64,000 nt of DNA from Brachypodius melanocephalos. Its lineage: Eukaryota > Chordata > Aves > Passeriformes > Pycnonotidae. The notes under the pieces are model-generated. The model did no database searches. It saw only the letters and a list, made by a program, of their open reading frames with translations, and was not told the origin of the DNA. This document shows positions 38,547-50,913 of this stretch, piece by piece (position 1 is the first letter of the stretch; the number at the start of each line of letters is the position of its first letter). The position numbers and the translations under genes were made by a program. The stretch is from positions 10,404,063 to 10,468,062 of the forward strand of contig VZSR01001854.1 of NCBI GenBank assembly GCA_013398615.1, given 5' to 3'.

Positions 38547-39789
38547 ATATGAAGCAGCAATTACAATTTTAAAAAGTAATATATTCTCTTTTTATGCCTA
38601 AAATTGAGTAATTTACTAATGGTTTTGTTTTAAAGAATAGCCTGTAAAGACTATTTTTAAAATTGAATCATCATTAAATTTTTATATCAAAAATAATGTC
38701 ACCTCTCCATTTCAGTTCCTTAGATGAATTCTGATCCTAAAATGTATACAGCTTCTACACATCAGCAAGCAACATAAAAATAGCACTAGAAAGTAACTAT
38801 TGCAATCTAAAACAACTGAATGCTGTGGGTATTTTAAAACTGGGATAAATAAACATACATATTACTTTTCCACAAAACTTAAGAGTGAATAAGAAACAGT
38901 ATGTGTAAAAATAACTAAAAATTAATTATGTATCAATGTATGAGTGTCTATAGATAGCCATTGAAAAAGGAAAAACAAGTTTCTGTTCTCTGTTACTAAT
39001 GTCTCTGCCTGTATGCATATATGTGATTTTTTTAATGGGGAAGGAAGATGTGGAAAATAAATATATAGCTATTATTTCTATAATGCTACGTAGAGGAAAA
39101 AAATCAAAATTATATTTTCTCTTCCATATTCACCATATAAATTTGTATTTGTGCTTTTGTGTCTACCCACAGAAGACAGATAAATATTCAGCTATAAAAT
39201 GATTTTGTGAGGCGTTCCTATGGAAAAAAAGTATCATAACAAAAATCTAAATTTTGAGAAGGATATATCTATAAAACTTGACCAAAAAAAAAAAAAAAAA
39301 AAAAAGAAAGTTTATAGGGAGCCCCTTGAAAATGGTCCTGTTTTAAAATATTTTCACAGCTCACCAGCATAGAGAACTGAATCTTTTATCTTTCTCATGC
39401 AATTAATTTCTTCTCTGTGAGGCTCATATCTTTTCCAGAAATGTATGATACAAACAAGAGGTGTATTTCATTATCTATTCTAAAACAGTTTTGGCCTTGT
39501 TTTTGCACTGCAACATGTGTTTGATATCAAAAAGAATTTCTAAATGGGAGAAAAAGCTTAGAAAGGAATTTGATCAAAACCTCTTTAACACTCACTGTTC
39601 TCACACTCAGATTTAAAGTGATGTTTTCTAAATAGTGTGAAGAACTGAATGCTATGAAGAATATATTGAAATCAATGAAAAATTTTCCGTGATCTTCCTT
39701 GAGGACTGTTGACTGGAGTTAGTAATCCTGGAAAGGACAAGGCCATCTTCAGAGGTAACCCAGGTGCCTCACCCCATTCGGTTGCATAT
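38547..39789. other. Unique AT-rich DNA with a long A tract
   Basis: An A23 tract lies at 39,283-39,305. Nothing else is recognised until the CR1 fragment. Confidence 0.5.
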
Positions 39790-40345
39790 TGATTGGACAG
39801 TCACCACCAAAAGGTATTGGACAAGGGCTAAGTGTCCCAATGGACACTGCTGGCAAGTGCAGACCCTCAAGGGTCCATACTGGGAACAGTGCTCCGTAAT
39901 GTCTTCATCAGAGACATAGAAAAGTGATTGAATGCAATACCCAGCAAGTTTGCAGGTGACACCAAGCAGAGAAGTGCAGCTGCTGCTGCTGAAGGGTGGG
40001 ATGATGTGGACAGGACAAGCTCAATTAGTGGGGCCATGGTCCCGGTGCTGCACCTGCATCAGGGCAACCTGTGTTATCATACAGACTGTGGGATGGAGGG
40101 ATTCAGAGCAGCCTTGCTGAGAAGGCCCTGGGGCAGCCAGGATGAGCGGCTGTACATGACCCAACAATGTGCACCTGCAACCCAGAAAGCTGATTGTGTC
40201 CTGGGCTGCATCCAAAGCAGCATGGCCAGCACAAGGAGGGATGGGGATTTGCCTCTCTACTTGGCTCTGGTGAGACTCCACTTGGAGTGGTGGATCCAGC
40301 TCTGGGGTCTCCAGAACAGGAAGAACATCAGTCTTCCTTTTCCTC
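39790..40345 (+). pseudogene. CR1 reverse transcriptase end and following region, plus strand
   Basis: The run 'gaccctcaagggtccatactgggaacagtgctc' (about 39,862-39,894) is a form of the CR1 segment coding for PQGSVLGP-type sequence. At about 39,945 the catalytic box reads SKFAGDT instead of SKFADDT, so one catalytic aspartate is lost. The later blocks 'tcctgggctgcatccaaagcagc', 'gtgagactccacttggag' and 'tccagctctggggtctccag' match the last part of CR1 ORF2. The similarity stops near 40,345. Confidence 0.85.
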
Positions 40346-40814
40346 CTGGGAAAGAGTCCCCAGGAGACCAAGATGGTTAGAGGAATGTTGGGGGTTAGTT
40401 TTTTTGGTTTTGTTTTTGTTTTTGTTTGTTTTTGTTTTTGTTTTGTTTTTTGTTTTTTTGTTTAAGGAATTTGTTTTTCCCAGGGTTACTAAGAGACAAA
40501 TGCCAGGTACTTGAGGGTCATTAACCAATACANNNNNNNNNNNNNNNNNNNNNNNNNNNNNNNNNNNNNNNNNNNNNNNNNNNNNNNNNNNNNNNNNNNN
40601 NNNNNNNNNNNNNNNNNNNNNNNNNNNNNNNNGCCTTTTTTGTCTAAATTATAATAATTTGGAGGGAGGGGATTCGAATTATCCAGATAATAATAAACCA
40701 GTCTTCAAACCAAGACAAGGAAATAAGATGGAAGCAGGAACTTCTACAAGAAGAGGAGAGGACAGGACAGGACAGGACAGGAGAGGAGAGGCTGGGAAGC
40801 TCTTACTGAGAATT
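40346..40814. other. Insert or break in the CR1: simple repeats and a gap
   Basis: Between the two CR1 pieces lie (GTTTTT)n at 40,397-40,463, a 100-N gap at 40,533-40,632, about 100 bp of unrecognised sequence, and a (GGACA)/(GGAGA) tract at 40,752-40,790. None of it looks like CR1. It could be an insertion into one CR1 copy or the junction of two copies. Confidence 0.6.
40533..40632. other. Assembly gap of 100 N
   Basis: Exactly 100 N, probably a placeholder of unknown size, close to a G/T-rich simple repeat. Confidence 0.98.
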
Positions 40815-41155
40815 TTCAGCACTTGACAGAGACTTACAAGAAAGATGGAGACAAACTTTTTAGCAGGTCCTATTGTGGTAGGACTAGGGGGAATAGTTTT
40901 AAACTGAGTGAGCATCTAATTAAATTAGATATAAGAAAGAACATTTTTCATGATGAGGATGGTGAAACACTGGTACAGGTTGCTCAGAGAGGTGGTGGAT
41001 GTCTCAACCCTGAAAACATTCAAGGTCAAGTTGAATGGGACTCTGAGCAACCTGATCTATTTGAAGACGTCCCTGTTCATTGCCAGAGGGTTGGACTGAT
41101 GATCTTCAAAAAGACCTTTCCAAATCAAATTATTTTATAACTCCATGATTCTATA
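40815..41155 (+). mobile_element. CR1 3' UTR and tail, plus strand
   Basis: It contains 'gatggagacaaactttttagcagg', 'gtggtaggactagggggaatag', 'gatgaggatggtgaaacactgg' and 'gttgctcagagaggtggtggatg', which are standard CR1 3' blocks, and ends at a CCATGATTCTAT tail. Orientation and order suit the same element as 39,790-40,345. Confidence 0.92.
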
Positions 41156-44150
41156 TAAAATGTGTATCCTCTGAATGAAAAGAAAATATTTCAAATGGTG
41201 TAATTTTCATCTACATATTATTTACTTACGTACTTACTGTTTCTGCTCAGCATCATTTGCTTATCTCTTTAAGCTTATGTTTTAAAGCATGAAAATATTA
41301 GAAAATCAAATTAATACATTTCTCAGGTTTATACCCCTAGTTTATGGGTGTGCAATACAGCAGGGGAAAATTCCAAAAAGTTTATATTGGCAGACTTTGA
41401 TACTGATTTTTTTTAATGGAGGAAACTCAAGTTGAAACACTGGGAGTCAGTTCTAATAATTATCAATTTGAATTTGAATTTTAGTATAGAAAAATTTCCT
41501 AAATCTGTTGGAGCTTATATGAAGATTATTGGGTTTAGAAAATGGGCCACATATTATTAAAAACCCTCAGGCATTTTTAATTTCTTTATTTTTCTTTGAA
41601 TTCTTGGCAATCTAATAGTTTAAAATTCTGTTGGATCAAGAATATACCAAAACCAGAATTTCAAAAACTGCTTTGATATTTCAATCCTTTTGGGAACAGC
41701 AAACTTTGAAGAGGCTTGCTTTATGTTTTTATGATTTTCTAGAGATTATTCAGTTAGATCTTATAATTCTCCCATCCATTGCGGTAACTAAAAGAGAATT
41801 GATAATATTATGACCTGGCAAAACACCTAAATCTGTGCTTAAATGTAAATAGCTCCATTGAAAACATTGTTGCTTTCTAGAGGAATAAGTTACATTATTA
41901 AAAGGAAATACACATTGTAAACTAGCTAGGGAGTCAGATCAGCAGAGATTTTTACTTTAGAAAGACATTAGTCCCTTTCATAAGATCATATAAATCTCTC
42001 CAGAAAATGCTGCTTGGGTTTTTTTTTTTTTTTCTACAATTACTTTTGTCTTTCTCTGCACAAAACCAGACATAGAATGATTTCATGTATATTTATTCTC
42101 AACAGAGGAAAACAGAGTCCATCATAGGACAATGTTGTTCATTATTTACCTGTTTTGGACAAATTCACAAAGCATTTCTAAACTCAAGTTAAGAGAAAAT
42201 GATTCCTCTTTATTTTAATGCCCTACTTTCCCAGGAAATTCCGGAGACAAAAAGGTCTCATCCAGGCATAGAGATGGAAGGAAATGAAAATGGAGAAAGG
42301 AAAAGAAAAAGAATGTTTACATCTGTCACTTAGAGTTTTCTTCTACCACCTGCTGATTTGACTAATGACAGTTGCATAATTACCATTTCACATGTGTTTG
42401 GTAATGTTCTTTGTTTGGACTGCCAGTTGTCATGATGGAGTACACTCAATGGTGTTATTCAAGACCATAAGCTCCTCATGTGGAACATTCATGCCTTCAT
42501 TGCAAACATATTTTGTAGGTTTTTAATTTTCCCTCTGAAATTTCCACTGCTGGAAACCATAAATATACCAATAGTATCAAGATTTTCTTGAGAGCAGAAA
42601 TGCCTTTTTGCACATATCAATTCAAGAAAGCATAATTGTTAGATTGGCATCCAAATAATTTTACTAGCGCTTTTTTTAAAAAGTGATAATAAGAACCAAC
42701 ATACTTCACCATGGTTCTAGTCCAAAGCTCATTGACTAGTTACAATTATGCCTTGATCTATCAACAAAGATCCTATCTGTACTGACAAGGCACTCTTCAT
42801 CCAATTAAGATTAGTTTCTGAACACAACATTTTAATATTAAAGCATAAATGCACTCTTATTGATGACTGAATCCTTCATTTGTGTAATTTTATAAGTTTC
42901 CACTCTCTCATGAAGGAAAATTTCCCATATTTCTAATCTGTCAGGAAGTTAACCTGAAGTCACATTTAAATTCTTCACTCACTATCCCGTCAGTATTCTT
43001 ACCAGAGTATCTTACAAATGTTGTGTTAACATGGAGCTATCTAATTAGAGTTCCTCAGGAAGCATTTTGACAGTGCAACAAAAAAAGCTCTACCACGCTT
43101 TCACCTTTCTGTGTTCCAACCTACATTAGCTTATTAGAAAAAAAAAATAGATAAAACATTCCAAGGAAATAGAAGAGTATATTTGTCATGAACATATTAT
43201 TGAAAACTAGTTCTGGTTTTTAGAACAACAAAACAATTTCTTGTGTTTTTGGACTAACACAGTGTTAGCAAATTAGAATCAAATCAGAAGAAAAAAAAAA
43301 AAAAAACAAACCATAAAGTAAAAGGTCATTTAAAAGCTGTTTTCTTCAGTATCCAAAAAGTAATACAAGACACAGTCACATAATAGGGTAGCAGGATTAT
43401 TCAGCACTTATGAAATACAAATGAGTTTATTAAAGATGCATGTTATTAAGTGTCTAACAATTAAGGATGTTTATATAAGCTCAGGTACTGAACAAATCTA
43501 ATCAGATTAATTCTGAACACATTGTCTAAAGTAACTTCAAAAATCTTTTAAAAATACTAGGTTTAAATTTTGCAAAATGTTTCTCTGTTATGTATTGAAA
43601 ACATTCTTATCAATATTAAAATTTATGCAGAAGGGATGTGTAGACATTTTCAGAGGTTAGTTTTTTTTGCTCATAATTTTCTCCTCTCTGTAGATTCTCA
43701 AGTCACCCTCATCATTATAATGCAATTGCTTTCCAGTAGAGCTTTAAGCACTCTGATAACATCTGTCAGATATAGTTCATGATCCCTCTCATCCTCTCCC
43801 TAGGGAGTGTGTGTAGAGCACTGATTCATTTTGTTAGTTTGATTTGGAGGAATTTATTTTTCACACATTGCTATGTCATTACTTAGGCATGTAGACAGTC
43901 TGACAGAGAGTCTTTATCTCATGAAATGATGTGTATTTGGTAGTTTACTAGATGAATATGAAATATGCTTTATTAAGTATTTTTATCTATTTTAGGGTAG
44001 TTGAACTGTAGCTGTTACAAAAGTCAATTGCTCAGCTAATGTGCTCAACAATATAAGAAATGGCTGGGAGTCTATAAGAAGGCTGCATGTCTCAGCACCT
44101 TTGGCATTTTTACAATGTAGAAGAGTGATTATAATATAATTCCAGTCCTT
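41156..44150. other. Unique AT-rich DNA
   Basis: No transposon or gene is recognised. T15 lies at 42,019-42,033 and A16 at 43,291-43,306. The block 42,330-42,530 resembles conserved non-coding DNA in composition (see findings). Confidence 0.5.
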
Positions 44151-44790
44151 TGACACTTCACTCGCTATAGTTCAAGTTGATTAGCTTTTCTGGCTGGGTT
44201 ACTGGTTTCCCTCCAACTTTTATGATATTACTAGTGATGCCATCTGTTCCAGGTATTTTTCCTCTTAAAAGTTTCATGACTTTCTCTATATTCTTTGTGA
44301 GGGCATAAGATAAGATTTTTTCTTCATGTCTCTTTATGTCATAGGAGGTGGTGAAACTTGTCATGTTTGTCTCTATGCATTCTTGTAGAGCTGCTGGTAA
44401 AGCTCATCTGCTCTCTGCAGGATGCTATCTCTCCCTCTGTAATTACTCTTTCATCACTGTCTGAGAGGGACATCTGGTGTCAATTATCTGTTTTCTTCTC
44501 ATCTTGCTACAGCTGTTTCTTTTAAGAGTATTTTAAATCTTTTCTATGTTGCATCATATATTTGAATTCTTTGTGATCTTCCATTTTCAAGGTCATGTAT
44601 AACTTGTAGTTGCAAGCAATCATTCTTTCTCTTTCAATTCCATTCCATTTCTTTTATCATGAGTGTCCTATATGCATTTGCACTACTAAACTGATCATGA
44701 TGAACCACCGTCCTGATATCCAAAGGTACAGTTATAATGAGATTTATTTTTCAAAGAAACTCCTTGACAACACTCTTCCTCCAGTACAGT
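44151..44790 (-). pseudogene. Old non-CR1 LINE remnant, RTE-like
   Basis: A 68-codon minus-strand frame (44,364 down to 44,158) contains KLLRGKIPGTDGI followed by IIKVGGKPV. This matches the pattern K..K.PG.DGI.(A/S)E(L/I)IK.GG found at the start of reverse transcriptase in RTE-clade and related LINEs. CR1 instead has a K..GPDG(I/L)HPRVL type block, so this is not CR1. Just upstream, in a shifted frame, ILQRADELYQQLYKNA (about 44,390-44,440) resembles the line of sequence that precedes the reverse transcriptase in such elements. Further up, DIRTVVHHDQFSSANAYRTLM (about 44,650-44,715) may be the end of the endonuclease. Several frameshifts and stops show age. The clade call is tentative. Confidence 0.5.
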
Positions 44791-46895
44791 ATGATACTTA
44801 ATTTCATTTTTTTCTTGATGTTTTTCTAGTTTCACTGACTTCAGTTAGCAATACTTATATAATGTAGAAGATAACAAGATTGAAGGCTTGAGTCTGAAAG
44901 CTTCAGGTAAAATACACTGAGAGTGTACATGGAACCTGGTTCTAGCAGATGGTCCCTCAGACATCCATTAGCAGAGCTGGTACCAGCAGATCAGATACCT
45001 GCCCTCGATAGCTGGTCACAATGTCTTCTTTATATTAAGGGTAGGATGCTAACCCTCTGCCAAATAATGCCGATGTGTCTTATCCAAGTCCAGGACTTTC
45101 TTACACAAAGTTACCAGGAAATTTAGACAAAGCTGGTGAGAGAAAATCCCAAAGCAAAGGCATTTTTAATATCTCATCAAAACAGGGGTTTGGATCTTGA
45201 ATAAAAATCTCCATATATTCCGTGGGTCAGAAATTCACAAAGAAGAGATAGTCGGCATTCAACTGTTCCAAATTACAAATGTGGTTCAGGACAATTATTA
45301 CTTCAAAGCAATCCAAACTTCTCCCTTAGACAGATTATTATCTCCCTTTTGTCTTTTCTATCCAAATGAGGAAGAATAATATTATTGCTTTGGTTTGGCC
45401 TTTTTTTATTTTCTTCTTCTGACTTACACAGTGCCAAGGACATAGGCTGATCACGTCTCCTATATTTGGTTGAAGTGCAATATAATTGCACTGCTGAATA
45501 TGCCAGGGCAGAAGAAGAAAGATTTATTTATTTATTTCAGGTAAGGACCATTTGCAATCTTTTGTGTACCTAGAAGAGAATGATAAATAGCTGAGGATAT
45601 ACACAGTCTCTGGTCATGAGCAGCAATGCTGGGGTGACCAGTGAAAAGCTTGAATAAACCTACATATTTCCCAAATTGGCTCTCTGCTGAGAGAAGTAAA
45701 GATGCTTAGATGTCTCAAACCTATTAGGCTTTGTTTTGTGGTTTACAGAGTGTTAGTTTAACTGAAGTTTGGTTCTCATTTGCAGGGTCCTATTTGCATT
45801 TTAAATCCAGCAAACACAGACTTTCAAGACATGTTGATTTTGGCCAGGATAGACATAACTTTTCTTCATAGTAGCTGATACGGGGTTGTGTTTTGGGCAT
45901 GTTCTGGAAACAGAGTTGGTAATAGAGAGATATTCTTGTTACAGCAGAGCAGTGCTTACAGAGACTCAAGGCCTTTTCTGCCTCTGACACCACCCCAGCA
46001 GAGACTAAGCTGTGTGTGCACAAGTAGTTGGGAGAGAACATATGATGCTCTAACTGAGCTAAATGATATTCCATATCATGATGTTATCTTCAGCAAATTA
46101 AAGATAGGGGAAGAGTGAGGAAGATGTTTAGAGAGATGGCATATGACTGTCACATAAAGAACCCTTGAGTTCCTAGGGATGGCAGAAAACTTTCCTGCCT
46201 GTGGGAAGTGGTGAATGAATTCCTTGTTTTACCTTGCTTGCATGTGCAGCTTTTGCTTTCCTCATTAAAAGGGGTCTTTATATCAACCCCCAAGTTTTCT
46301 CCCTTTTACTTTTTTGATTTGCTCTCCCATTCCACTGGCAGAGGAGTGAGTGAGCAGCTGCGTGGGGCTTGATTGTCACCTGGAGATAAACTTGAACACA
46401 AGAGAAATCGATTAATTTTTTTTTCTCAGAAAGCTGAGTGTCCCTATGTGAGAACCCAGAACTCTGAACACAAGATGGTTGCATCTTTACTAAACAGAAA
46501 CTGGAAAGAGCTGGATTTAACTGAGACTTTTATTAACATACGATAATCATAATTTTATTCTGTTAATGTTGAAATCAAGAGGATTATTTTGAAAAATTGA
46601 TTTATGAAACATTTAAAATTTCAAGAAATGGACTTCTCATTTGGGGGATGAGGAAATTCTTTTTCTGCACTTCAGAAATATTATACCACTTGGCTCATGT
46701 ATATTTTGAAATATACTTCTCAACTTGTTTTCTTTCATTATTGTTGTGTACTTCATGCACTAAGAAATCAGCTTCTAATTTCAGATTTCTACTGCTTTAT
46801 GTGACACGGGATTCAGTGGAATATGTACTATCTCTTATACAACAACATAAGTATTTAATTTTTTTTTTCCTCAGATTTTACTGGTAGTCACTCTT
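44791..46895. other. Unique DNA
   Basis: No repeat or gene is recognised. Frames at 45,790-46,118 on both strands and at 46,597-46,887 have no motif. Confidence 0.5.
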
Positions 46896-47690
46896 CCATG
46901 TCTCTAAATCTCTGGTAATAGAAGAAGAGCAGTTTCAAGATAACCTGAGAAACCTGAACATACACAAGTCCATGGGACTTGACAAGATGAATCCCAGGGT
47001 CTCAGGAAAATTGACAGATATAATCATTAAGCTACTGTATCACATCTCACAAATCATGGCAGTCAGGTGAAGTCCCCGGTGATTGAGCGGAAGAGAATAT
47101 CAAAACCACTATCAAAAAAGGTAATAAGAAATACCCTGGGAACTACCAGCTTCATTTTTGTGCCTGGCAAGTTTATGGAACAGATTATCCTGGAATTATG
47201 ATAAAGCACAGAAAACACAGGGACAAGGGAGTAGAGAAAACTGACATGGCTTCACCAAGGCCAAATTCTGCCTGACTAATCTAACAGCAAATAAGTGAAG
47301 AGGTTCAGTTATCATCTATCTAATCTTCTGTAGGATCTCTGATACGTATCCCCACAATATTTTTACCTTAAAGCAGGAAACACATAGATTAGAACTGGCT
47401 GAAATGGCCACATTCAATTTCTCAGTGTCCGAATGGAAACCATTAATGACTGGTATCCTTCAAAGGTTCTTATTGGAATGAATATTATAAAATATAAATA
47501 TAAATATAAATATATGAAATATATAATAAAATATATAAAACCTTAATCAATGGCATTTTTTAGTAAAATTCAAAGCATCCTTAGCAAGCTTGCAAATGAC
47601 ACTATGGTAAGCTGCTGCACCTGGGTCAGGTCCACCCCCAATATCAACTCAGACTACCAGATTAATTGATTGAGAACAACGCTGGCAGAG
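46896..47690 (+). pseudogene. CR1 reverse transcriptase remnant, plus strand
   Basis: Out-of-frame pieces follow the CR1 order. First comes 'cacaagtccatgggacttgac' with 'gatgaatcccagggtctc' (SMGPDGMHPRV-type). 'gcctggcaagtttatggaacag' follows (PGKFMEQ-type), then 'ttcaccaaggccaaattctgcctgac'. A PQGS-type block comes next, and near 47,590-47,610 a palm box that reads LANDT in place of FADDT. An AT-rich microsatellite (47,481-47,540) sits inside it. The element has no recognisable 3' UTR and no intact frame. Confidence 0.85.
47481..47540. repeat. AT-rich microsatellite inside CR1
   Basis: Repeated ATAAAT and ATATAA units, about 60 bp, between the PQGS-type and the LANDT-type CR1 blocks. It replaces or expands part of the CR1 sequence. 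Confidence 0.9.
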
Positions 47691-48985
47691 AAGAATAACT
47701 TAGTCACAAATACACACTAACTTAGTACCAAAACCTGGTTTTGACAAAAGCTTTGATGATTCTTTAAGCAGTGGAAAACAGTCATTTGTGACAGAGGCTT
47801 CATGGGTTTTGGTTTTGTTTTTATTGATCAGTGCACACTCAACCATTCTTTGTGCCCAGTGGAGCCTTTCAATCACAGACAAAACACAGGAAAAGCTGAA
47901 CTCATTCCTCTTATGAGGGGGTACAAATTAAACTTGAAGTAGTCTCTTACCCAGGACAAAGATATATCTAATCAAATCTTGAGATATGTTAATCTAATAA
48001 ACATATTCACCTTCTGTTCTCTCAGCTTTCTCTACAGTTGTGGTTCAGAGTGACCATCTTCATTTCACAAATGTGGAATTAGGGCACAGAAAGAGATGAA
48101 CACATTTATCAAAAAAAACCCCAGCAACAGAACTGGGAACTGAAGCCTGATCTCCTGAAACCTATGTGAATGCTTGAAAAACCTAAGTTTCTAAATTACT
48201 TTCACAGATTCCTGCCCATAGAAATACTTGTGATAAAAAACATAATGCATTAACCACAAGTATGAAATTAAAGCTAGAAAGGGAGTTCAGTTCTTTTAAG
48301 AAACACAGGAGAAATTAAATTTCCCTGCTACATAATGTGGATCTCAAGATGTATTTCTTGTGAGTGTTATGGAAATGAAACAGGGAAATACATAGAAGAG
48401 GTACAAAAAAAAAAAAAAAAAGCTCTTCCCATCATTTCTAAACCATTTACACTGTAATAGACAGGAACTTTTTAAAGAAAAATCATGCAAAGTCCAAGAT
48501 CCTTTTAGCTGTTGTGCACAGTAACCTCAGGCAACTAGGATGTTATAAAATTTAATTTCTATTTAAAGAGCTAAATTGGAGCCTCCTGTATCACCTCCCA
48601 GTTCAGCTGCTTTAAAAATGAGTGCATAATGTAAAAGTTGGGGAACGTTTGGCAGAAACACTTAAGCTCTGCAAAGAGAGACTTAAATTTCTTATTACAG
48701 AGTGAACTCTGGAAATAGATGAAAAGAAAGATCAAATATTTTTCACCCTTTTGGCAATGTTATCATTAGTAGTACTGGGTGGGTCACAGATAACAAATAA
48801 GGCCAGCTATCTTGGGTTAGCAATATTTGCATTCAAACCTTAGCTAATTTCTCAGATAAAGGTTTTAGGAAGATTCCATCACACCATCTGCTGTACAGAT
48901 GTGAGATTGGTGAAGGCAAAACTTCTGAAGTAATTTTATAGCATTTTTAGCATTTATTTATAGCATTTCAAAAATCTGAAAAATA
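47691..48985. other. Unique AT-rich DNA
   Basis: Nothing is recognised apart from A17 at 48,405-48,421. Confidence 0.5.
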
Positions 48986-48989
48986 CATA

Positions 48990-49260
48990 ATTGGGCTAGT
49001 GTTCACTGCATGAAAGTCCAGCCACACTGTCCCCAGTCTATAACGTTGCAGGGCGTTGTTGTGGCCAAAGTGCAGGACTCGACACTTGGACTTATTAAAC
49101 TTCATCTTGTTAGACTCTGTCCATCCATCCAACCATTCCAGGTCTCTCTGCAGAGCCCTCCATCCTTCAAACAGATTGACACACACTCCCAGCTTAGTGT
49201 CATCTGCATATTTACTAATGAAACACTCAAAGAGCTCTTAATGTCTCCTTTTGACTGAAT
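48990..49260 (-). pseudogene. CR1 reverse transcriptase fragment, minus strand
   Basis: Read on the minus strand, the frame holds SKYADDTKLG (about 49,190-49,220), then LQRDLEWLDGWTESNKMKFNKSKCRVLHFGHNN and RYRLG, here listed as separate blocks of the CR1 palm and thumb region. The catalytic YADD is intact in this fragment, unlike most others in the window. The fragment lacks the 3' UTR and tail, so it may have been cut out of a larger copy by deletion. The frame wording differs a little from the other copies, which suggests a different CR1 subfamily. Confidence 0.88.
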
Positions 49261-50913
49261 AGTCAATAGGATTTCGCAGTAGCAAATTTCACCAGGCTCA
49301 AAGACATTGAAAAGTATGTTAGACCAGCTCCTTAACATTAAATTACTGCTCTGTTAATCCTACCTATAGTGCAAATCCTCATAATATAGATGTAGCTTGC
49401 ACTACCAGCATTTTTGGGATGTGATGCAGAATTAGGAATTTGATTAGATAAAACTTAATTATTCCAACCTCGTTATCATCCTTAAGAAGAATTATTGAAT
49501 AGATACTGAGAATAGCTTGCTATTCCACACTACAAGTCTTGCAGCTTTTTGTTTCCTTTGAGCAAAATTTCAGCATTTTTTTCCATGGAAACACTATTTA
49601 CAGATTGCCATGTTGCACAATATAAGTGATTTACTCAGAGGAATGAGAAATGTGTACTAGATTACACTACTAAATGGGGATTTTTTTCCATGTCCACTGC
49701 TTTTCATGTGTTTTTTTTCTTTAGATTAGTTATATGCAATTATGCCCCTTCTTAAGAGAAGCTTTTTTTACATCCCATTTTATAGTGAGGTGATACCTCT
49801 TTTTCATTGCTCCACCACCAGTGCTCACCAAGTAGCACAAAGTCTCTATGATGTGAAGTTTGTGCTTCATGTCACTCTGAATTATCTCACAGTAGGTGAT
49901 AGACATCTGCACATGAACAGAAACCCCCCAGAGGAAAATCTTTTCATTACATCCCAACAGCCTCCCAGCCTCCATCAGTCTACAAAGCAAAATTCCCGTT
50001 TGATCATAAACTCAGCTCTCTACAGGACAGGGCATATTGCAGCACTATCACATAGTGGTTTAACTCTGTGGTGTTGTCAGGAGTACTTTGGCTTTCAATA
50101 TGTATTAGAGGAATGGGGTTTTTTGGCCTGAAGTGCAAAGGACATTCTTTACTTTTAATTAGTCATCACCTGCACATAAATCCAATTTTGAGAGGTCAAT
50201 GTTATCTATGTTCAAAGGAGTCTTTCTAATTCAGTTCAAATAATTAATCCTTGATTTTAAATAAACTCTATTGATCAAATTCATAAACGTTCTTTTGTAC
50301 AGGGTTTTTTTATTATTAAATTAGATCTTTGGAGTAAATGACATGGCATCCAAACACTTTTCAATCTGCTGATCTAATTCTTCGCTTGTCATCCTCACTT
50401 TGTCATCCACTTTTATATTCAGATAAATTATTAGCTTGTGATTTCCTAAACATCATATAAATGAGCATAGATTAACTAAGATATTTGATTTCTCTTTTTT
50501 TTTTTTTTTCTTGAAAAGCCTTTTAAAAAAGAAACCTGTAGGCATGAGAGAAAGAAGAAGCAAAATGTATTCAGAATAAATTGAAAGCTGGTTTCTTGGT
50601 TTATTTAAAAAAAATGTTTTTATAAGTTGTTCCTTTTCAAATTATAAGAGGTACTAATGCAGCTGTTTTCAGTTTGCTGAATTTCCATTTCTTCATAACA
50701 ACACCAAAATTTTTTTGATCACATAGGGTGATAATCACCTTTAATACCCTTCCCAGGTCCCAAAGCAGGTAAATTTTTGGCCAAAACCAGTAACTTAGAC
50801 TCCTTTCGAAATCAATGAAGTGATAACAGAAGCGCTGGGTGTGATTCATCCCACCTTGCTTGGGAAGATATCTTTTCACAGGATGAATTACTTTTAGGAG
50901 GACACCCTTCTCA
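49261..50913. other. Unique AT-rich DNA
   Basis: No repeat family or gene is recognised. A 129-codon frame at 49,742-50,131 is overlapped by a minus-strand frame and has no motif. A T15 tract lies at 50,495-50,509. Confidence 0.5.

Noticed and set aside
49742..50131. 129-codon frame
   Set aside because: Overlapped by a minus-strand frame, no motif; probably chance.
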